From Nocardiopsis potens DSM 45234 (lineage in GTDB: Bacteria; Actinomycetota; Actinomycetes; Streptosporangiales; Streptosporangiaceae): a stretch of DNA of 64,000 nt. Shown piece after piece: positions 30,134 through 39,454 of the stretch. The translations under genes and the position numbers were made by a program. Numbering within the stretch: position 1 is the first letter of the stretch; every line of letters begins with the position of its first letter. Below the pieces are notes generated by a model that was given only the letters and a program-made list of their open reading frames with translations, searched no databases and had not been told where the DNA came from. The stretch is taken from the NCBI RefSeq assembly GCF_000341105.1, contig NZ_ANBB01000003.1, positions 1 to 64,000 of the forward strand. The letters run 5' to 3'.

Positions 30134-30152
30134 TTAGGAAAGCCTTTGCGAA
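30134..30152. promoter_or_regulatory. IdeR/DtxR iron box 1
   Basis: TTAGGAAAGCCTTTGCGAA agrees with the IdeR consensus TTAGGTTAGGCTAACCTAA at 12 of 19 bases. It lies about 60 bases upstream of the ferritin start. Confidence 0.5.
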
Positions 30153-30158
30153 ATCAAT

Positions 30159-30177
30159 TTAGGTTAGCCCTCCCAAA
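30159..30177. promoter_or_regulatory. IdeR/DtxR iron box 2
   Basis: TTAGGTTAGCCCTCCCAAA has a perfect left half (TTAGGTTAG) and 14 of 19 matches overall. It is 25 bp from box 1, about two helical turns or a little more. Confidence 0.6.
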
Positions 30178-30203
30178 GTAAGGGCGAGCTAATTCAGTCC
30201 TTT

Positions 30204-30222
30204 TATGGTGAGGCTTCCCTAA
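30204..30222. promoter_or_regulatory. IdeR/DtxR iron box 3
   Basis: On the minus strand it reads TTAGGGAAGCCTCACCATA, 13 of 19 matches. It is the most distal of three boxes. The remaining 30223-30391 is GC-rich and shows no gene. Confidence 0.5.
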
Positions 30223-30391
30223 AAAGGTGCGCACCGGGCCGGGAAGGGTGCGCGGCCCCGCTCCGGGCCCCCTCTCCGCCGCGCCGCCGCCGCGGCCGGA
30301 GGGCCGCCGGCGCCGCCGGCCGGGCACCCGCCCCCGCGGCGCGCCCCAGGTGAACGGGGCGACCGGAGGGGAGCGCGGGGCGGCGGGCCCC

Positions 30392-30397
30392 TAGAAT
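30392..30397 (+). promoter_or_regulatory. -10 of a leaderless hisD transcript
   Basis: TAGAAT ends seven bases before the hisD GTG at 30404, so the operon mRNA should start at or near the start codon. No obvious -35 is seen. Confidence 0.5.
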
Positions 30398-30403
30398 GGG
30401 GGC

Positions 30404-31714
30404 GTGATCTCCCGAATCGACCTCCGAGGCACCACCGGCGACCCGCGGGACGCACTGCCCCGCGCCGAGACCGACGTCGAGGCCGCCGTGCAGAAAGTCC
30501 GCCCGATCTGCGAGGACGTCCGCCATCGCGGCGTCGAGGCGCTGATCGAGTACGGCAAGCGCTTCGACGGGGTCGACCTCGACGGCATCCGGGTCCCGGC
30601 CGAGGAGATCTCCGCCGCCCTGCGCGACCTGGACCCCGCGGTGCGCGCCGCCCTGGAGGAGGCGATCCGCCGCACCCGCCTGGTCCACCGCGACCAGCGG
30701 CGCACCGACACCACCACCCGGGTCGTCCCGGGCGGCACCGTCACCGAGCGCTGGGTGCCGGTCGGCCGGGTCGGGCTGTACGTGCCCGGCGGCCGCGCCG
30801 TCTACCCGTCCAGCGTCGTGATGAACACCGTCCCCGCCCAGGAGGCCGGGGTCGGCTCGCTCGCCGTGGCCTCCCCGCCGCAGGCCGAGTTCGGCGGCCT
30901 CCCCCACCCCACCGTGCTGGCCGCCTGCGCGCTGCTCGGCGTGGACGAGGTGTACGCCGTCGGCGGCGCCCAGGCGGTCGCGATGTTCGCCTACGGCGCC
31001 GGCGAGTGCGCCCGCGCCGACATGGTCACCGGCCCCGGCAACATCTGGGTCGCCGCCGCCAAGCGCCTGCTCAAGGGGGTCATCGGCATCGACGCCGAGG
31101 CCGGCCCCACCGAGATCGCGGTGCTCGCCGACGACACCGCCGACCCCGGCTACGTCGCCGCCGACCTGATCAGCCAGGCCGAGCACGACGTGGTCGCCGC
31201 CTCGGTGCTGGTCACCCCCTCCACCGAATTGGCCGACGCGGTCGAGGCCGAGCTGCGCGCCCGGGTGCCCGCCACCAAGCACGCCGACCGCGTCGCAGAG
31301 GCGCTCTCCGGGCCGCAGTCCGGCATCGTGCTGGTCGACGACGTCGACCACGGCCTCGCGGTGGTCGACGCCTACGCCGCCGAGCACCTCGAGATCATGG
31401 TCCGCGACCCGCACGCCACCGCGGCGCGGGTGCGCAACGCCGGCGCGGTGTTCGTCGGCGACCACAGCCCGGTCTCCCTCGGCGACTACCTCGCCGGCTC
31501 CAACCACGTGCTGCCCACCGGCGGCTGCGCCTGCCACTCCTCCGGGCTGAGCGTGCAGACCTTCCTGCGCGGGATCCACGTCGTGCACTACGACCGGGAC
31601 GCCCTCGCCGAGGCGGCGCCGCACGTGGTGGCGCTCGCCGAGGCCGAGGACCTGCCCGCGCACGGCGAGGCCGTCACCGCGCGGGTCGGCCGGCCCGCCG
31701 GGCATCGCGGCTGA
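30404..31714 (+). CDS. hisD: Histidinol dehydrogenase
   Basis: The zinc enzyme for the last two steps of histidine synthesis, oxidising L-histidinol to L-histidine with 2 NAD+. 436 residues, standard length. Signatures: [19 protein letters not shown] (~122-140), the HisD pattern [18 protein letters not shown] (~206-223), [16 protein letters not shown] (~227-242), DLISQAEHD (zinc ligands Gln/His, ~256-264) and [15 protein letters not shown] (~364-378). The start is GTG without a ribosome site, consistent with leaderless expression. It is the first gene of hisDCB-orf-H-priA-hisF. Confidence 0.98.
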   Translation: MISRIDLRGTTGDPRDALPRAETDVEAAVQKVRPICEDVRHRGVEALIEYGKRFDGVDLDGIRVPAEEISAALRDLDPAVRAALEEAIRRTRLVHRDQRRTDTTTRVVPGGTVTERWVPVGRVGLYVPGGRAVYPSSVVMNTVPAQEAGVGSLAVASPPQAEFGGLPHPTVLAACALLGVDEVYAVGGAQAVAMFAYGAGECARADMVTGPGNIWVAAAKRLLKGVIGIDAEAGPTEIAVLADDTADPGYVAADLISQAEHDVVAASVLVTPSTELADAVEAELRARVPATKHADRVAEALSGPQSGIVLVDDVDHGLAVVDAYAAEHLEIMVRDPHATAARVRNAGAVFVGDHSPVSLGDYLAGSNHVLPTGGCACHSSGLSVQTFLRGIHVVHYDRDALAEAAPHVVALAEAEDLPAHGEAVTARVGRPAGHRG

Positions 31715-31778
31715 CCCGGGCGCCGCGCAGCGCCCCCGCCGCACCGCCGACAGACCGCCGGAACGGATTGACGACACA

Positions 31779-32861
31779 GTGAGCGAATTCGGCCTCCAGG
31801 ACCTGCCGCTCCGCGACGACCTGCGCGGGCGCACCCCCTACGGTGCGCCGCAGCTGGACGTCCCGGTCGCGCTGAACACCAACGAGAACCCCTACCCGCC
31901 CTCGGAGCGCCTGGTCGCGGCGCTCGCCGAGGCGGTGTCGGCCGCCGCCCGCGGCCTGAACCGCTACCCCGACCGCGACGCCGTCCGGCTCCGCGAAGGC
32001 CTCGCCCGCTACCTCGGGCACGGCCTGGACGCCTCCCGGGTGTGGGCCGCCAACGGCTCCAACGAAGTACTGCAGCAGATCCTGCAGGCCTTCGGCGGCC
32101 CCGGCCGCACCGCCATGGGCTTCGAGCCCTCCTACTCGATGCACCCGGTCATCTCCGAGGTCACCGGGACCCGCTGGACCGCCGCGCGGCGCGGGGACGA
32201 CTTCGCCGTCGACACCGGCGCCGCGCTCGCCGCCATCGAGGAGCACCGGCCCGACGTCGTCTTCCTGACCTCGCCGAACAACCCCACCGGCACCGCGCTG
32301 CCGCTGCAGACCGTGGAGCGGATCGCCGCGGCCGCCCCGGGCGTCGTGGTGGTCGACGAGGCCTACGCCGAGTTCCGCCGGGAGGGCACCCCCAGCGCCC
32401 TCACCCTGCTCGACGAGAACCCGCGGATCATCGTCAGCCGCACCATGTCCAAGGCGTTCGCGCTGGCCGGGGCGCGGGTCGGCTACCTCGCCGCGCACCC
32501 CGCCGTGGTCGACGCGCTGAAGCTGGTCCGGCTGCCCTACCACCTGTCCGCGGTCACCCAGGCCGTCGCCGGCGTCGCACTGGAGTTCTCCGACGAGCTC
32601 CTCGGCGGCGTCAAGCAGCTCCGTGAGGAGCGCGACGCCCTGGTCGAGTGGCTCCGCGGGCACGGCTTCCGGGTCGCCGACTCCGATGCGAACTTCGTCA
32701 TGTTCGGGGAGTTCCCCGACCGCACCGCGGTCTTCCGCGGCATGCTGGAGCGGGGCGTGCTGATCCGCGAGGTCGGCCCGCCCGAGTGGCTGCGCGCCAC
32801 CATCGGGACCCCCGAGGAAATGTCCGCCTTCCGGGAGGCGTTGCTCCAGGTGACGGGGTGA
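31779..32861 (+). CDS. hisC: Histidinol-phosphate aminotransferase
   Basis: A PLP enzyme of fold type I (360 residues) converting imidazole-acetol phosphate and glutamate to histidinol phosphate. N-terminal [15 protein letters not shown], then [14 protein letters not shown] (~165-178), [14 protein letters not shown] (~189-202) and the PLP lysine in [18 protein letters not shown] (K near 225). The start is a GTG at 31779, 64 bp after hisD. Second step-specific gene of the operon. Confidence 0.97.
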   Translation: MSEFGLQDLPLRDDLRGRTPYGAPQLDVPVALNTNENPYPPSERLVAALAEAVSAAARGLNRYPDRDAVRLREGLARYLGHGLDASRVWAANGSNEVLQQILQAFGGPGRTAMGFEPSYSMHPVISEVTGTRWTAARRGDDFAVDTGAALAAIEEHRPDVVFLTSPNNPTGTALPLQTVERIAAAAPGVVVVDEAYAEFRREGTPSALTLLDENPRIIVSRTMSKAFALAGARVGYLAAHPAVVDALKLVRLPYHLSAVTQAVAGVALEFSDELLGGVKQLREERDALVEWLRGHGFRVADSDANFVMFGEFPDRTAVFRGMLERGVLIREVGPPEWLRATIGTPEEMSAFREALLQVTG

Positions 32862-32968
32862 CCCCCGGAACCGGCGGGACCCCGGTCCGCGCCACCCGAC
32901 CCGGCCCGCCCGCGCCGGGCCGCAGCACCACCCGACCATCCCAGCCAGCACCGGAGAACCCCACCGCC

Positions 32969-33562
32969 ATGAGCCGCACCGGCCGCATCGAACGCACCAC
33001 CAAGGAGACCAAGGTCCTGGTCGAGGTCGACCTGGACGGGACCGGGGTCGCCGACGTCTCCACCGGCGTCGGCTTCTACGACCACATGCTCGACCAGCTC
33101 GCCAAGCACGGGCTGTTCGACCTGACCGTGCGGACCGAGGGCGACCTGCACATCGACGCCCACCACACGATGGAGGACACCGCGCTGGCGCTCGGCGCGG
33201 CGTTCCGCCAGGCGCTCGGCGACAAGGCCGGCATCCGCCGCTTCGCCGACGCCAAGGTGCCGCTGGACGAGGCGCTGGCCGAGGTCACCGTGGACGTCTC
33301 CGGCCGCCCCTACCTGGTGCACACCGAGCCCGAGGGCATGGCCCCGGTGATCGGCCGCGACTACGACACCACGATGACCCGGCACATCTTCGAGTCGTTC
33401 GTCGCCCAGGCCCAGGTCGCGCTGCACGTGCACGTGCCCTACGGCCGCAACGCCCACCACATCGTGGAGTGCCAGTTCAAGGCGTTCGCGCGGGCGCTCC
33501 GCTTCGCCTGCGAGCGGGACCCCCGGGTCAGCTGGGTGCCCTCCACCAAGGGCGCCCTGTGA
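32969..33562 (+). CDS. hisB: Imidazoleglycerol-phosphate dehydratase
   Basis: A manganese-dependent dehydratase of 197 residues. It is the monofunctional HisB found in actinobacteria, lacking the phosphatase half of enterobacterial HisB. Metal-binding repeats: IDAHHTMEDTALALG (~63-77) and GRNAHHIVECQFKAFARAL (~158-176). GFYDHMLDQLAKHG lies near 34-47. ATG start 32969; the stop overlaps the next small gene by one base. Confidence 0.97.
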   Translation: MSRTGRIERTTKETKVLVEVDLDGTGVADVSTGVGFYDHMLDQLAKHGLFDLTVRTEGDLHIDAHHTMEDTALALGAAFRQALGDKAGIRRFADAKVPLDEALAEVTVDVSGRPYLVHTEPEGMAPVIGRDYDTTMTRHIFESFVAQAQVALHVHVPYGRNAHHIVECQFKAFARALRFACERDPRVSWVPSTKGAL

Positions 33563-33726
33563 TGCAGGACCTGTGGGCCGTACTCCTCATCGCGCTGGGC
33601 GGGCTGCTCCTCGGCGGCGCGGTCTCCACCTGGAAGAACCTCCGCCTGCTCGCGGCGGCGCTGGCGGTGTGCGCGGTGCTCGCCGTCGCCTCCGGCGTGC
33701 TGCGGCTGGGCTACTTCAGCGGCTGA
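33562..33726 (+). CDS. Small membrane protein between hisB and hisH
   Basis: A 54-residue protein with two predicted membrane helices (about 5-22 and 28-48) separated by STWKNLR. It begins on the last base of the hisB stop (TGATG), so it should be translated by coupling. I do not recognise a family. Small membrane ORFs at this site are known from some actinomycete his operons. No motif suggests a role in histidine synthesis. Confidence 0.65.
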   Translation: MQDLWAVLLIALGGLLLGGAVSTWKNLRLLAAALAVCAVLAVASGVLRLGYFSG

Positions 33727-33776
33727 CGGCCCGCCGGGCCGCCGCCGCGACCGACTGAGAAAGGGCACGGTCGAAC

Positions 33777-34412
33777 GTGCAGCCACGAGTCGCCATCCTG
33801 GACTACGGCTCCGGAAACCTCCGCTCCGCGCAGCGCGCCCTGGAGCGCACCGGCGCCGCCGTGGAGGTCACCTCCGACCCGCACGCCGCCCTGGACGCCG
33901 ACGGCCTGGTCGTCCCGGGCGTCGGCGCCTTCGCCGCCTGCATGGCGGGCCTGCGCGGCGTCGGCGGCGAGCGGATCATCGGCAAGCGCCTGGCCGGCGG
34001 CCGCCCGGTGCTGGGCATCTGCGTCGGCATGCAGGTGCTCTTCGAGCGCGGCGTCGAGCACGGCACCACCACCGAGGGCTGCGGCGAGTGGCCCGGCACC
34101 GTGGAGCGCCTGCGCGCCCCGGTCGTCCCGCACATGGGCTGGAACACCGTGGAGGCGCCCGCCGGCAGCCGCCTCTTCGACGGCGTCGACCCGCAGGAGC
34201 GCTTCTACTTCGTGCACTCCTACGGCGTGCTCGACTGGGAGCTGGAGGCCACCTCCCCGCACATCGCGGCGCCGCTGGTCACCTACGCGGTGCACGGCGA
34301 GCCGTTCGTCGCCGCGGTGGAGAACGGCCCGCTGTCGGCCACCCAGTTCCACCCGGAGAAGTCCGGCGACGCCGGCGCCCGGGTGCTCGCCAACTGGGTC
34401 CGCACGCTGTAG
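33777..34412 (+). CDS. hisH: Imidazole glycerol phosphate synthase, glutaminase subunit
   Basis: A class I glutamine amidotransferase of 211 residues that feeds ammonia to HisF. It starts [19 protein letters not shown] (GTG at 33777). The nucleophile cysteine is in [14 protein letters not shown] (~80-93), with H and E of the triad in [13 protein letters not shown] (~191-203). The oxyanion region PGVGAF is at ~46-51. It works as a complex with HisF, encoded two genes downstream. Confidence 0.97.
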   Translation: MQPRVAILDYGSGNLRSAQRALERTGAAVEVTSDPHAALDADGLVVPGVGAFAACMAGLRGVGGERIIGKRLAGGRPVLGICVGMQVLFERGVEHGTTTEGCGEWPGTVERLRAPVVPHMGWNTVEAPAGSRLFDGVDPQERFYFVHSYGVLDWELEATSPHIAAPLVTYAVHGEPFVAAVENGPLSATQFHPEKSGDAGARVLANWVRTL

Positions 34413-34491
34413 CACCCGCCCCTCCCCGCACCGGGGGAGGGGCCGCCCCGAACCGCCCCACCCGACCCGGAAGGCAAGGTCACCGAAAGCG

Positions 34492-35232
34492 ATGTCCTCC
34501 ACCCTCGAACTGCTGCCCGCCGTCGACGTCGCCGGCGGCCAGGCCGTCCAGCTCGTCCAGGGCAAGGCCGGCTCCGGCGGCCGGTACGGCGACCCGCTGC
34601 AGGCCGCTCTGGCCTGGCAGAACGACGGCGCGGAATGGATCCACCTGGTCGACCTGGACGCCGCCTTCGGCCGCGGGAACAACCGCGAGCTGCTCACCGG
34701 CATCGTCGGCCGGCTCGACGTCAAGGTGGAGCTGTCCGGCGGCATCCGCGACGACGAGTCGCTGGCGGCCGCGCTGGCCACCGGGTGCACCCGGGTCAAC
34801 ATCGGCACCGCCGCGCTGGAGGACCCGGAGTGGTGCGCCGAGATCATCGCCGAGCACGGCGACCGGATCGCCATCGGCCTGGACGTGCGCGGCACCACCC
34901 TCGCCGCGCGCGGCTGGACCCGCGACGGCGGCGACCTGATGACCACCCTGGAGCGGCTGGAGTCCGAGGGCTGCGCCCGCTACGTCGTCACCGACGTCAA
35001 CAAGGACGGCACCCTCAAGGGCCCCAACCTGGACCTGCTGCGCACCGTGTGCGCGCACACCGACCGGCCGGTGGTGGCCAGCGGCGGCGTGTCCTGCCTG
35101 GACGACCTGCGCGCCATCGCCGGCCTGGTGCCCGACGGCGTCGAGGGCGCCATCATGGGCACCGCGCTGTACGAGGGCGCGTTCACCCTGCCCGAGGCGC
35201 TGGCCGCGGTCGGAGAGGCGGGCCGGGCGTGA
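34492..35232 (+). CDS. priA: Phosphoribosyl isomerase A (HisA/TrpF bifunctional)
   Basis: A TIM-barrel isomerase of 246 residues. It carries the HisA signatures [20 protein letters not shown] (catalytic D near 11), [16 protein letters not shown] (~45-60), [13 protein letters not shown] and [16 protein letters not shown] (second catalytic D near 175). In actinobacteria this enzyme (PriA) also isomerises phosphoribosyl-anthranilate. No trpF is present here although trpC, B and A are, which supports the dual role. That activity is family knowledge, not visible directly. GTGA overlap with hisF. Confidence 0.93.
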   Translation: MSSTLELLPAVDVAGGQAVQLVQGKAGSGGRYGDPLQAALAWQNDGAEWIHLVDLDAAFGRGNNRELLTGIVGRLDVKVELSGGIRDDESLAAALATGCTRVNIGTAALEDPEWCAEIIAEHGDRIAIGLDVRGTTLAARGWTRDGGDLMTTLERLESEGCARYVVTDVNKDGTLKGPNLDLLRTVCAHTDRPVVASGGVSCLDDLRAIAGLVPDGVEGAIMGTALYEGAFTLPEALAAVGEAGRA

Positions 35233-36002
35233 GCATCGCGGTCCGCGTCATCCCCTGCCTGGACGTCGACGCCGGCCGGGTGGTCAAGGGCGTCAACTTC
35301 CAGAACCTCCGGGACGCCGGCGACCCGGTCGAGCTGGCCGCCCGCTACGACGCCGAAGGCGCCGACGAACTCACCTTCCTCGACGTCACCGCCTCCAGCG
35401 GCGACCGGGAGACCACCTACGACGTGGTGCGCCGCACCGCCGAGCAGGTGTTCATCCCGCTCACCGTCGGCGGCGGGGTGCGCACCCCCGAGGACGTCGA
35501 CCGGCTGCTCCGAGCCGGCGCGGACAAGGTCGGGGTGAACACCGCCGCGATCGCCCGCCCCGAACTCATCCGGGAGATCGCCGAGCGCTTCGGCAACCAG
35601 GTGCTGGTGCTCTCCGCCGACGTCCGGCGGACCGCCGAGGGCTGCGAGCCCACCCCCAGCGGCTTCGAGGTCACCACGCACGGCGGGCGCCGCGGCACCG
35701 GCATCGACGCGGTGGAGTGGGTGCAGCGCGCCGCGGAGCTCGGCGCCGGCGAGATCCTGCTCAACTCGATGGACGCGGACGGCACCAAGGCCGGGTTCGA
35801 CCTGGAGCTGATCCGGGCCGCCCGCGCGGTCGTCGACGTCCCGCTGATCGCCAGCGGCGGCGCCGGCGAGGTCGGCCACTTCCCCCCGGCGGTCGAGGCC
35901 GGCGCCGACGCGGTCCTGGCCGCCTCGGTCTTCCACTTCCGCGACTTCACCATCGCCGACGTCAAGGCCGAACTCGCCCGGCACGGCACCCCGGTCCGCT
36001 GA
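35229..36002 (+). CDS. hisF: Imidazole glycerol phosphate synthase, cyclase subunit
   Basis: A TIM-barrel cyclase of 257 residues joining PRFAR and ammonia to give IGP and AICAR. The first catalytic aspartate is in [19 protein letters not shown] (D near 12), and the second near residue 131 in [34 protein letters not shown] and [13 protein letters not shown] are typical. GTG start overlaps the priA stop by four bases. It is the last gene of this his operon; hisI lies 8.5 kb away. Confidence 0.97.
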   Translation: MSIAVRVIPCLDVDAGRVVKGVNFQNLRDAGDPVELAARYDAEGADELTFLDVTASSGDRETTYDVVRRTAEQVFIPLTVGGGVRTPEDVDRLLRAGADKVGVNTAAIARPELIREIAERFGNQVLVLSADVRRTAEGCEPTPSGFEVTTHGGRRGTGIDAVEWVQRAAELGAGEILLNSMDADGTKAGFDLELIRAARAVVDVPLIASGGAGEVGHFPPAVEAGADAVLAASVFHFRDFTIADVKAELARHGTPVR

Positions 36003-36098
36003 CCCGCGCCACGCTGCGGCCCCGGTAGGGCCTTCTCCCCGGCCACAACCCCAAGATCACCGGAGGAGCACGGGCGTCCCGCGGTGCGGCGCTGCCTT

Positions 36099-36197
36099 GT
36101 TGAGCTCCGGCTTGTCATCTTTGCCCGGCCCGCGGAAGCGGGAACCTCCTAGCGAGTGAAAAGGGGGCCGGGAAAAGACGACAACCCTGAGCTCAAC
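36099..36197. repeat. Inverted-repeat element A (GTTGAGCTCA family)
   Basis: Arms 36099-36130 and 36166-36197 are 32 bases each with four mismatches and a 35-bp loop region. The element lies between the convergent hisF and glycosyltransferase genes. The right arm shares a 20-base core with element B at 56.4 kb. It could serve as a bidirectional terminator or be a MITE-like repeat. Confidence 0.7.
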
Positions 36198-36274
36198 GGG
36201 GTGGGTGCGGGGCTGAGGTCGGCGGGGTGGGTGCGGGGCCGGGGCCGGCGGGGCGATCCGGGCCGGCCCCGTGT

Positions 36275-38125
36275 TCAGCGCGCCAGGCGGGTGTAGAGGT
36301 CGCGGTAGACCGCGGCCACCCGGGGCCAGGTGCGGCGCTCGGCGACCTCGGTGCGGCCCGCGGCGGCCAGGTCCGCGCGGAGGCCGGCGTCCTCGCGGAG
36401 CCGCTGCAGCGCGTCGGCCAGCGGCCCGGGCTCGCCCGGCGGCACCATCAGCCCGGCCCCGCCGCCGCAGAGCAGCTCGCGCAGCGCGGGCAGGTCGCTG
36501 GCGACCACCGGCGTGCCCAGGGCCATCGCCTCCACCGGCTTCAGCGGCGTCACCAGCCGGCAGACCCGCTCGTCGGACCGGGGGACCACGAGCACGTCCA
36601 GCGCCGCCTGGGCGCGCAGCGCCTCGTCCCGGTCCACCCGGCCGGGCAGCACGCACAGCTCGGACAGGCCCAGCTCGCGCACCGCCGCCTCCACCTCCGG
36701 CCGCGCCCTGCCGTCCCCCACCAGCAGCAGGTGGGCCGGGACGCCCCGGTCGCGGAGGAGCGCCACCGCCCGCACCAGGGTGGTGAAGCCCTCGTAGCCG
36801 ACGATGCTGGAGACCGAGCCCACCACGAAGTCGCCGGCCTCCAGGCCGTGTGCGCAGCGGAACGCGTCCCCGTCGGGGCGGGCGTCCAGCAGCGCGGGGT
36901 CCACCGCGTTGGGCGCCAGCACGATCCGGTCCTCGTCGGCGCCGCGCGCCACCAGCTCGGCCCGCATCGTCTCGGACAGCGTCACCACCGCGTCGGCCGC
37001 GCGGACCAGCGCCGACTCGCGCTCCACGATGAGCCGGTGCCGCTCGCCGCCGCGCGCCGCCTCCCCGGCCGCCGACAGCCAGGTCTCCTCCAGGAACCCG
37101 CGCACCTCATAGACCACGGGCAGCCCCAGCCGCGCCCCGGCGGCCACCGCGATCGAGCCGTTGCGGTGGTCGGTCGCGGCGTGCAGCACCGACGGCCGCA
37201 GCTCGCGGGCGAGCGCGCACACCGCGTCGGCGCCCGCGTCGATCTGCCCGGCCAGCCCGCCCGGCAGCTCCCGGCCCGGGTGCACCCGGTGGTAGCCGAT
37301 GCCGTCCAGCTCGTAGCGGCCGGGGGTCCCCGGCGGGGCGTCCAGCGGCCACCCGGGGAAGGCCACCACGCTCGGGTCGAGCCCGGCGTCGCGCTGCGCG
37401 GTGACGATCCGGTGCGTGCGCACCGTGTACCCGGCCGAGGTCTTCGGCAGCGCGTTGGAGACCACGTGCAGCACCCGCCCGGGGACCGCGTTCAGCGGCG
37501 GGTCCTCCCGCGGGGGGAGCCCCGGCAGCGGGCCGAGCGCGCGCCGCTCCCCGCGCAGCCGCTCGTACAGCAGCGCGGCGGTGCCGTGGCCGCCGGTGAA
37601 CGGGCGCACCTCGGCCTCGGCCTCGGCCATCCTGCCCTGGTCGAACAGGAGCCGGGCGCGGCGCACCCCGACCGCGCCGCCCAGCGACACCGCGTAGGGC
37701 GGGGGCAGCGGGGGGAGGGCGCGCAGCGCCGACTCGGTCATCCGCGGCCGCTCCGCGGCGGACAGCACCGCGGCGATCCGGCGCGCCGAGCGCAGCCCGC
37801 GCCGGGTCGGCTCGCCCGCCTCCCCGGTCAGCCCGGGCATCCGGCGCCGGGCCTCGTCCACCTCCTCGCCGGCCGCGAGCAGCAGCAGGGCCAGCGCGGG
37901 GCGGCGGGGCCGCCGGTCGGGCGGCGCGTCCGGGCCGCCCTCCGGGTCGGCGAACCGGCGCACCCGCTCGGCCAGCCCGGGGGAGAGGCGGCGGGCGGCC
38001 CGCAGCCCGGCCCGGGCGGCGCCGTCCCGGATCCGGTCGGCGACCGAAGGGGCCGCCGCGGCCTGCGCGGGCGCCGCCTCGGTTGCGGGGCGGCCGGTCT
38101 GGGTGGGGGAGCGTCGGTCGGGCAC
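36275..38125 (-). CDS. GT4-type glycosyltransferase with N-terminal extension
   Basis: A 616-residue protein from the GTG at 38125; the start is uncertain and the frame stays open to 38269. The C-terminal ~400 residues are a GT-B glycosyltransferase. The acceptor half starts at GRVLHVVSNALPKTSAGYTVRTH, with a conserved YEVRGFLEE. The donor half has VGSVSSIVGYEGF, LLLVGDGRARPEVE and the E-x7-E-like LVTPLKPVEAMALGTPVVAS (about 545-565). The N-terminal ~200 residues are Arg/Ala-rich, probably helical, with TPR-like tendency (ARLLFDQGRMAEAEAEV). The role is probably in cell-surface polysaccharide or glycolipid synthesis. No export or sugar genes adjoin. Confidence 0.82.
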   Translation of the reverse strand: MPDRRSPTQTGRPATEAAPAQAAAAPSVADRIRDGAARAGLRAARRLSPGLAERVRRFADPEGGPDAPPDRRPRRPALALLLLAAGEEVDEARRRMPGLTGEAGEPTRRGLRSARRIAAVLSAAERPRMTESALRALPPLPPPYAVSLGGAVGVRRARLLFDQGRMAEAEAEVRPFTGGHGTAALLYERLRGERRALGPLPGLPPREDPPLNAVPGRVLHVVSNALPKTSAGYTVRTHRIVTAQRDAGLDPSVVAFPGWPLDAPPGTPGRYELDGIGYHRVHPGRELPGGLAGQIDAGADAVCALARELRPSVLHAATDHRNGSIAVAAGARLGLPVVYEVRGFLEETWLSAAGEAARGGERHRLIVERESALVRAADAVVTLSETMRAELVARGADEDRIVLAPNAVDPALLDARPDGDAFRCAHGLEAGDFVVGSVSSIVGYEGFTTLVRAVALLRDRGVPAHLLLVGDGRARPEVEAAVRELGLSELCVLPGRVDRDEALRAQAALDVLVVPRSDERVCRLVTPLKPVEAMALGTPVVASDLPALRELLCGGGAGLMVPPGEPGPLADALQRLREDAGLRADLAAAGRTEVAERRTWPRVAAVYRDLYTRLAR

Positions 38126-38441
38126 CCTGCCGAGTCTGCTCCCACCTCCGCCCGGGCGGGACCCCGCACCCGCCTTCCTCCCGGTGAATTCCCCGGACCG
38201 AACGCCCGCGTTCACCGGCGGTTCGCCGAGTGTCGCCGCGCGGACGCGCAGCGCGGCGCCCGGGTTCACCGGCCGCAGGGAAAGTGATCCCGGTCAGAAG
38301 GGGACGGGGTGTTTAACGCGGAGGGCTGAACTCCCGGCATGGGCGGGGCGTCCCCTTTATGACCATGCGGACCACCGCATGGGCGACCGCGCGGACGACC
38401 GTCCGGCGCGGTCGGGACCGGGGAGAACGGGGGAGAACACC
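38126..38441. other. Divergent gap with small hairpin
   Basis: 316 bp between the glycosyltransferase and the peptidoglycan-binding gene. An 8-bp perfect hairpin CCATGCGG/CCGCATGG lies at 38363-38382 in the probable leader of the latter. I see no gene. Confidence 0.4.
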
Positions 38442-39029
38442 ATGTCCGTGACGAGCAGGGCGACGGCCGTACTGGCTTCGGGCGCACTGGCGCTGTCGGT
38501 CGGCCTCAGCGGGGCGCCGGCGGCACTGGCCGACGGCCCGAACACGCCGCCCGGGGTGAAGGCCGAGGTGGAGGCCTGCGCCTGGCCGGAGTACGAGAAG
38601 GGCGACCGGGCCTGGCAGGTGTCGTTCGCCAGGTACCTGCTGAGCGCCTACGGCCACGACCCCGGCGGCCACGGGGCGCACTTCGACGGGAAGCTGGCGA
38701 AGGCGCTGAAGAAGTACCAGAAGAAGCGCGACATCCCGAGCACGGGCCGGCTCGACACCGAGACCTGGGCCGCGCTGCGCGCCGGCTTCGGCCTGGCCAA
38801 GCAGGGCGACCAGGGGTACAAGGTCAAGGCGGTGCAGAAGGCGCTGCAGTCCTACGGGTACGAGACCCGGGCCGCCTCCGACCCGGACGGCATCTTCGGC
38901 CCGAAGACGAAGAAGGCCGTGATCGCGTTCCAGAAGAAGGTCGGCATCGACGCGGACGGCATCGTCGGCACCATCACCTTCCGCGCGCTGGTCACCGGAT
39001 CCACCTGCCACCGGCTCGGACTGGTCTGA
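38442..39029 (+). CDS. Secreted peptidoglycan-binding protein
   Basis: 195 residues with a signal peptide (SVTSRATAVLASGALALSVG; cleavage likely after APAALA near residue 29). Two PG_binding_1 repeats follow: one around 55-110 (FDGKLAKALKKYQKKRDIPS, DTETWAALRAG) and one around 117-190 (VKAVQKALQSYGYETRA, DGIFGPKTKKAVIAFQKKVG, DGIVGTITFRAL). No catalytic domain is attached, so it should bind the cell wall only. Two cysteines (near 46 and 190) may form a disulfide. GGGAGA is five bases before the ATG, and a strong terminator follows. Confidence 0.9.
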   Translation: MSVTSRATAVLASGALALSVGLSGAPAALADGPNTPPGVKAEVEACAWPEYEKGDRAWQVSFARYLLSAYGHDPGGHGAHFDGKLAKALKKYQKKRDIPSTGRLDTETWAALRAGFGLAKQGDQGYKVKAVQKALQSYGYETRAASDPDGIFGPKTKKAVIAFQKKVGIDADGIVGTITFRALVTGSTCHRLGLV

Positions 39030-39050
39030 GCGGGCCCGGCGGCACGGCGG

Positions 39051-39086
39051 GAGGGCCGGCACCTCGATCCGGGGGTGCCGGCCCTC
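39051..39086 (+). terminator. Terminator of the peptidoglycan-binding gene
   Basis: GAGGGCCGGCACC (39051-39063) and GGTGCCGGCCCTC (39074-39086) are perfect arms with a 10-base loop, starting 21 bases after the stop. Confidence 0.7.
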
Positions 39087-39126
39087 CGCCGCGCGCCCCG
39101 GCCCCGCGACGGCGGACCCGGTGCCC

Positions 39127-39156
39127 CGGCCCCGCCGGCGCGCTCCGGCGGGGCCG
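39127..39156. terminator. Second hairpin in the gap
   Basis: Perfect 12-base arms CGGCCCCGCCGG and CCGGCGGGGCCG around CGCGCT. It is similar in composition to the GAGCGCTC-centred palindromes at 20.46 and 43.25 kb but with a less symmetrical centre. Confidence 0.5.
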
Positions 39157-39338
39157 CGGCGCCGGGATCACCGGGGGGGCGGCCGTCCGGGCGGCCGGGC
39201 GGTGAACCTCCGCCCAGCAGGGAAGATTCCCGGAAGGGCGGTATGCCGCGGACCGGGGGGACCCGTTGTGATCAGGGAGGAATAGTCCACCGTGCCCGGG
39301 TGCTGAATAAAGCGCTGTCCCGGTGCCGCGCAGCGCAG

Positions 39339-39388
39339 TAGGTTGATCGAGCACATGCCGTCCTCGACCCGGATGGCATGTGCTTTTT
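39339..39388 (+). promoter_or_regulatory. Leader with U-tract terminator ahead of the ABC exporter
   Basis: A possible -10 (TAGGTT, 39339-39344) is followed by AGCACATGCC (39350-39359), a 15-base loop and GGCATGTGCT (39375-39384) running into TTTTT. This is a classical intrinsic terminator, rare at this GC content, 67 bases before the exporter start. It lies inside a short ORF (39355-39420). An attenuator is the simplest reading; upstream genes already have their own terminators. Confidence 0.5.
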
Positions 39389-39420
39389 CGGGCGTACACC
39401 GCCGCCGGGGCGACCGATGA
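39355..39420 (+). CDS. Possible 21-residue leader peptide of the ABC operon
   Basis: ATG to TGA encodes MPSSTRMACAFSGVHRRRGD plus one arginine. It spans the terminator hairpin and ends 34 bases before the exporter ATG. The start would be only a few bases from the predicted transcript start. There is no ribosome site and no similarity evidence; it may be chance. Confidence 0.25.
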   Translation: MPSSTRMACAFSGVHRRRGDR

Positions 39421-39454
39421 TCCGACCGCTCAGCGCGACACGACAGGGGGCCGC

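Noticed and set aside
38270-38441. Riboswitch (ydaO-type) before the peptidoglycan-binding gene
   Set aside because: Conserved core sequences of that class could not be identified; only a short hairpin is present.
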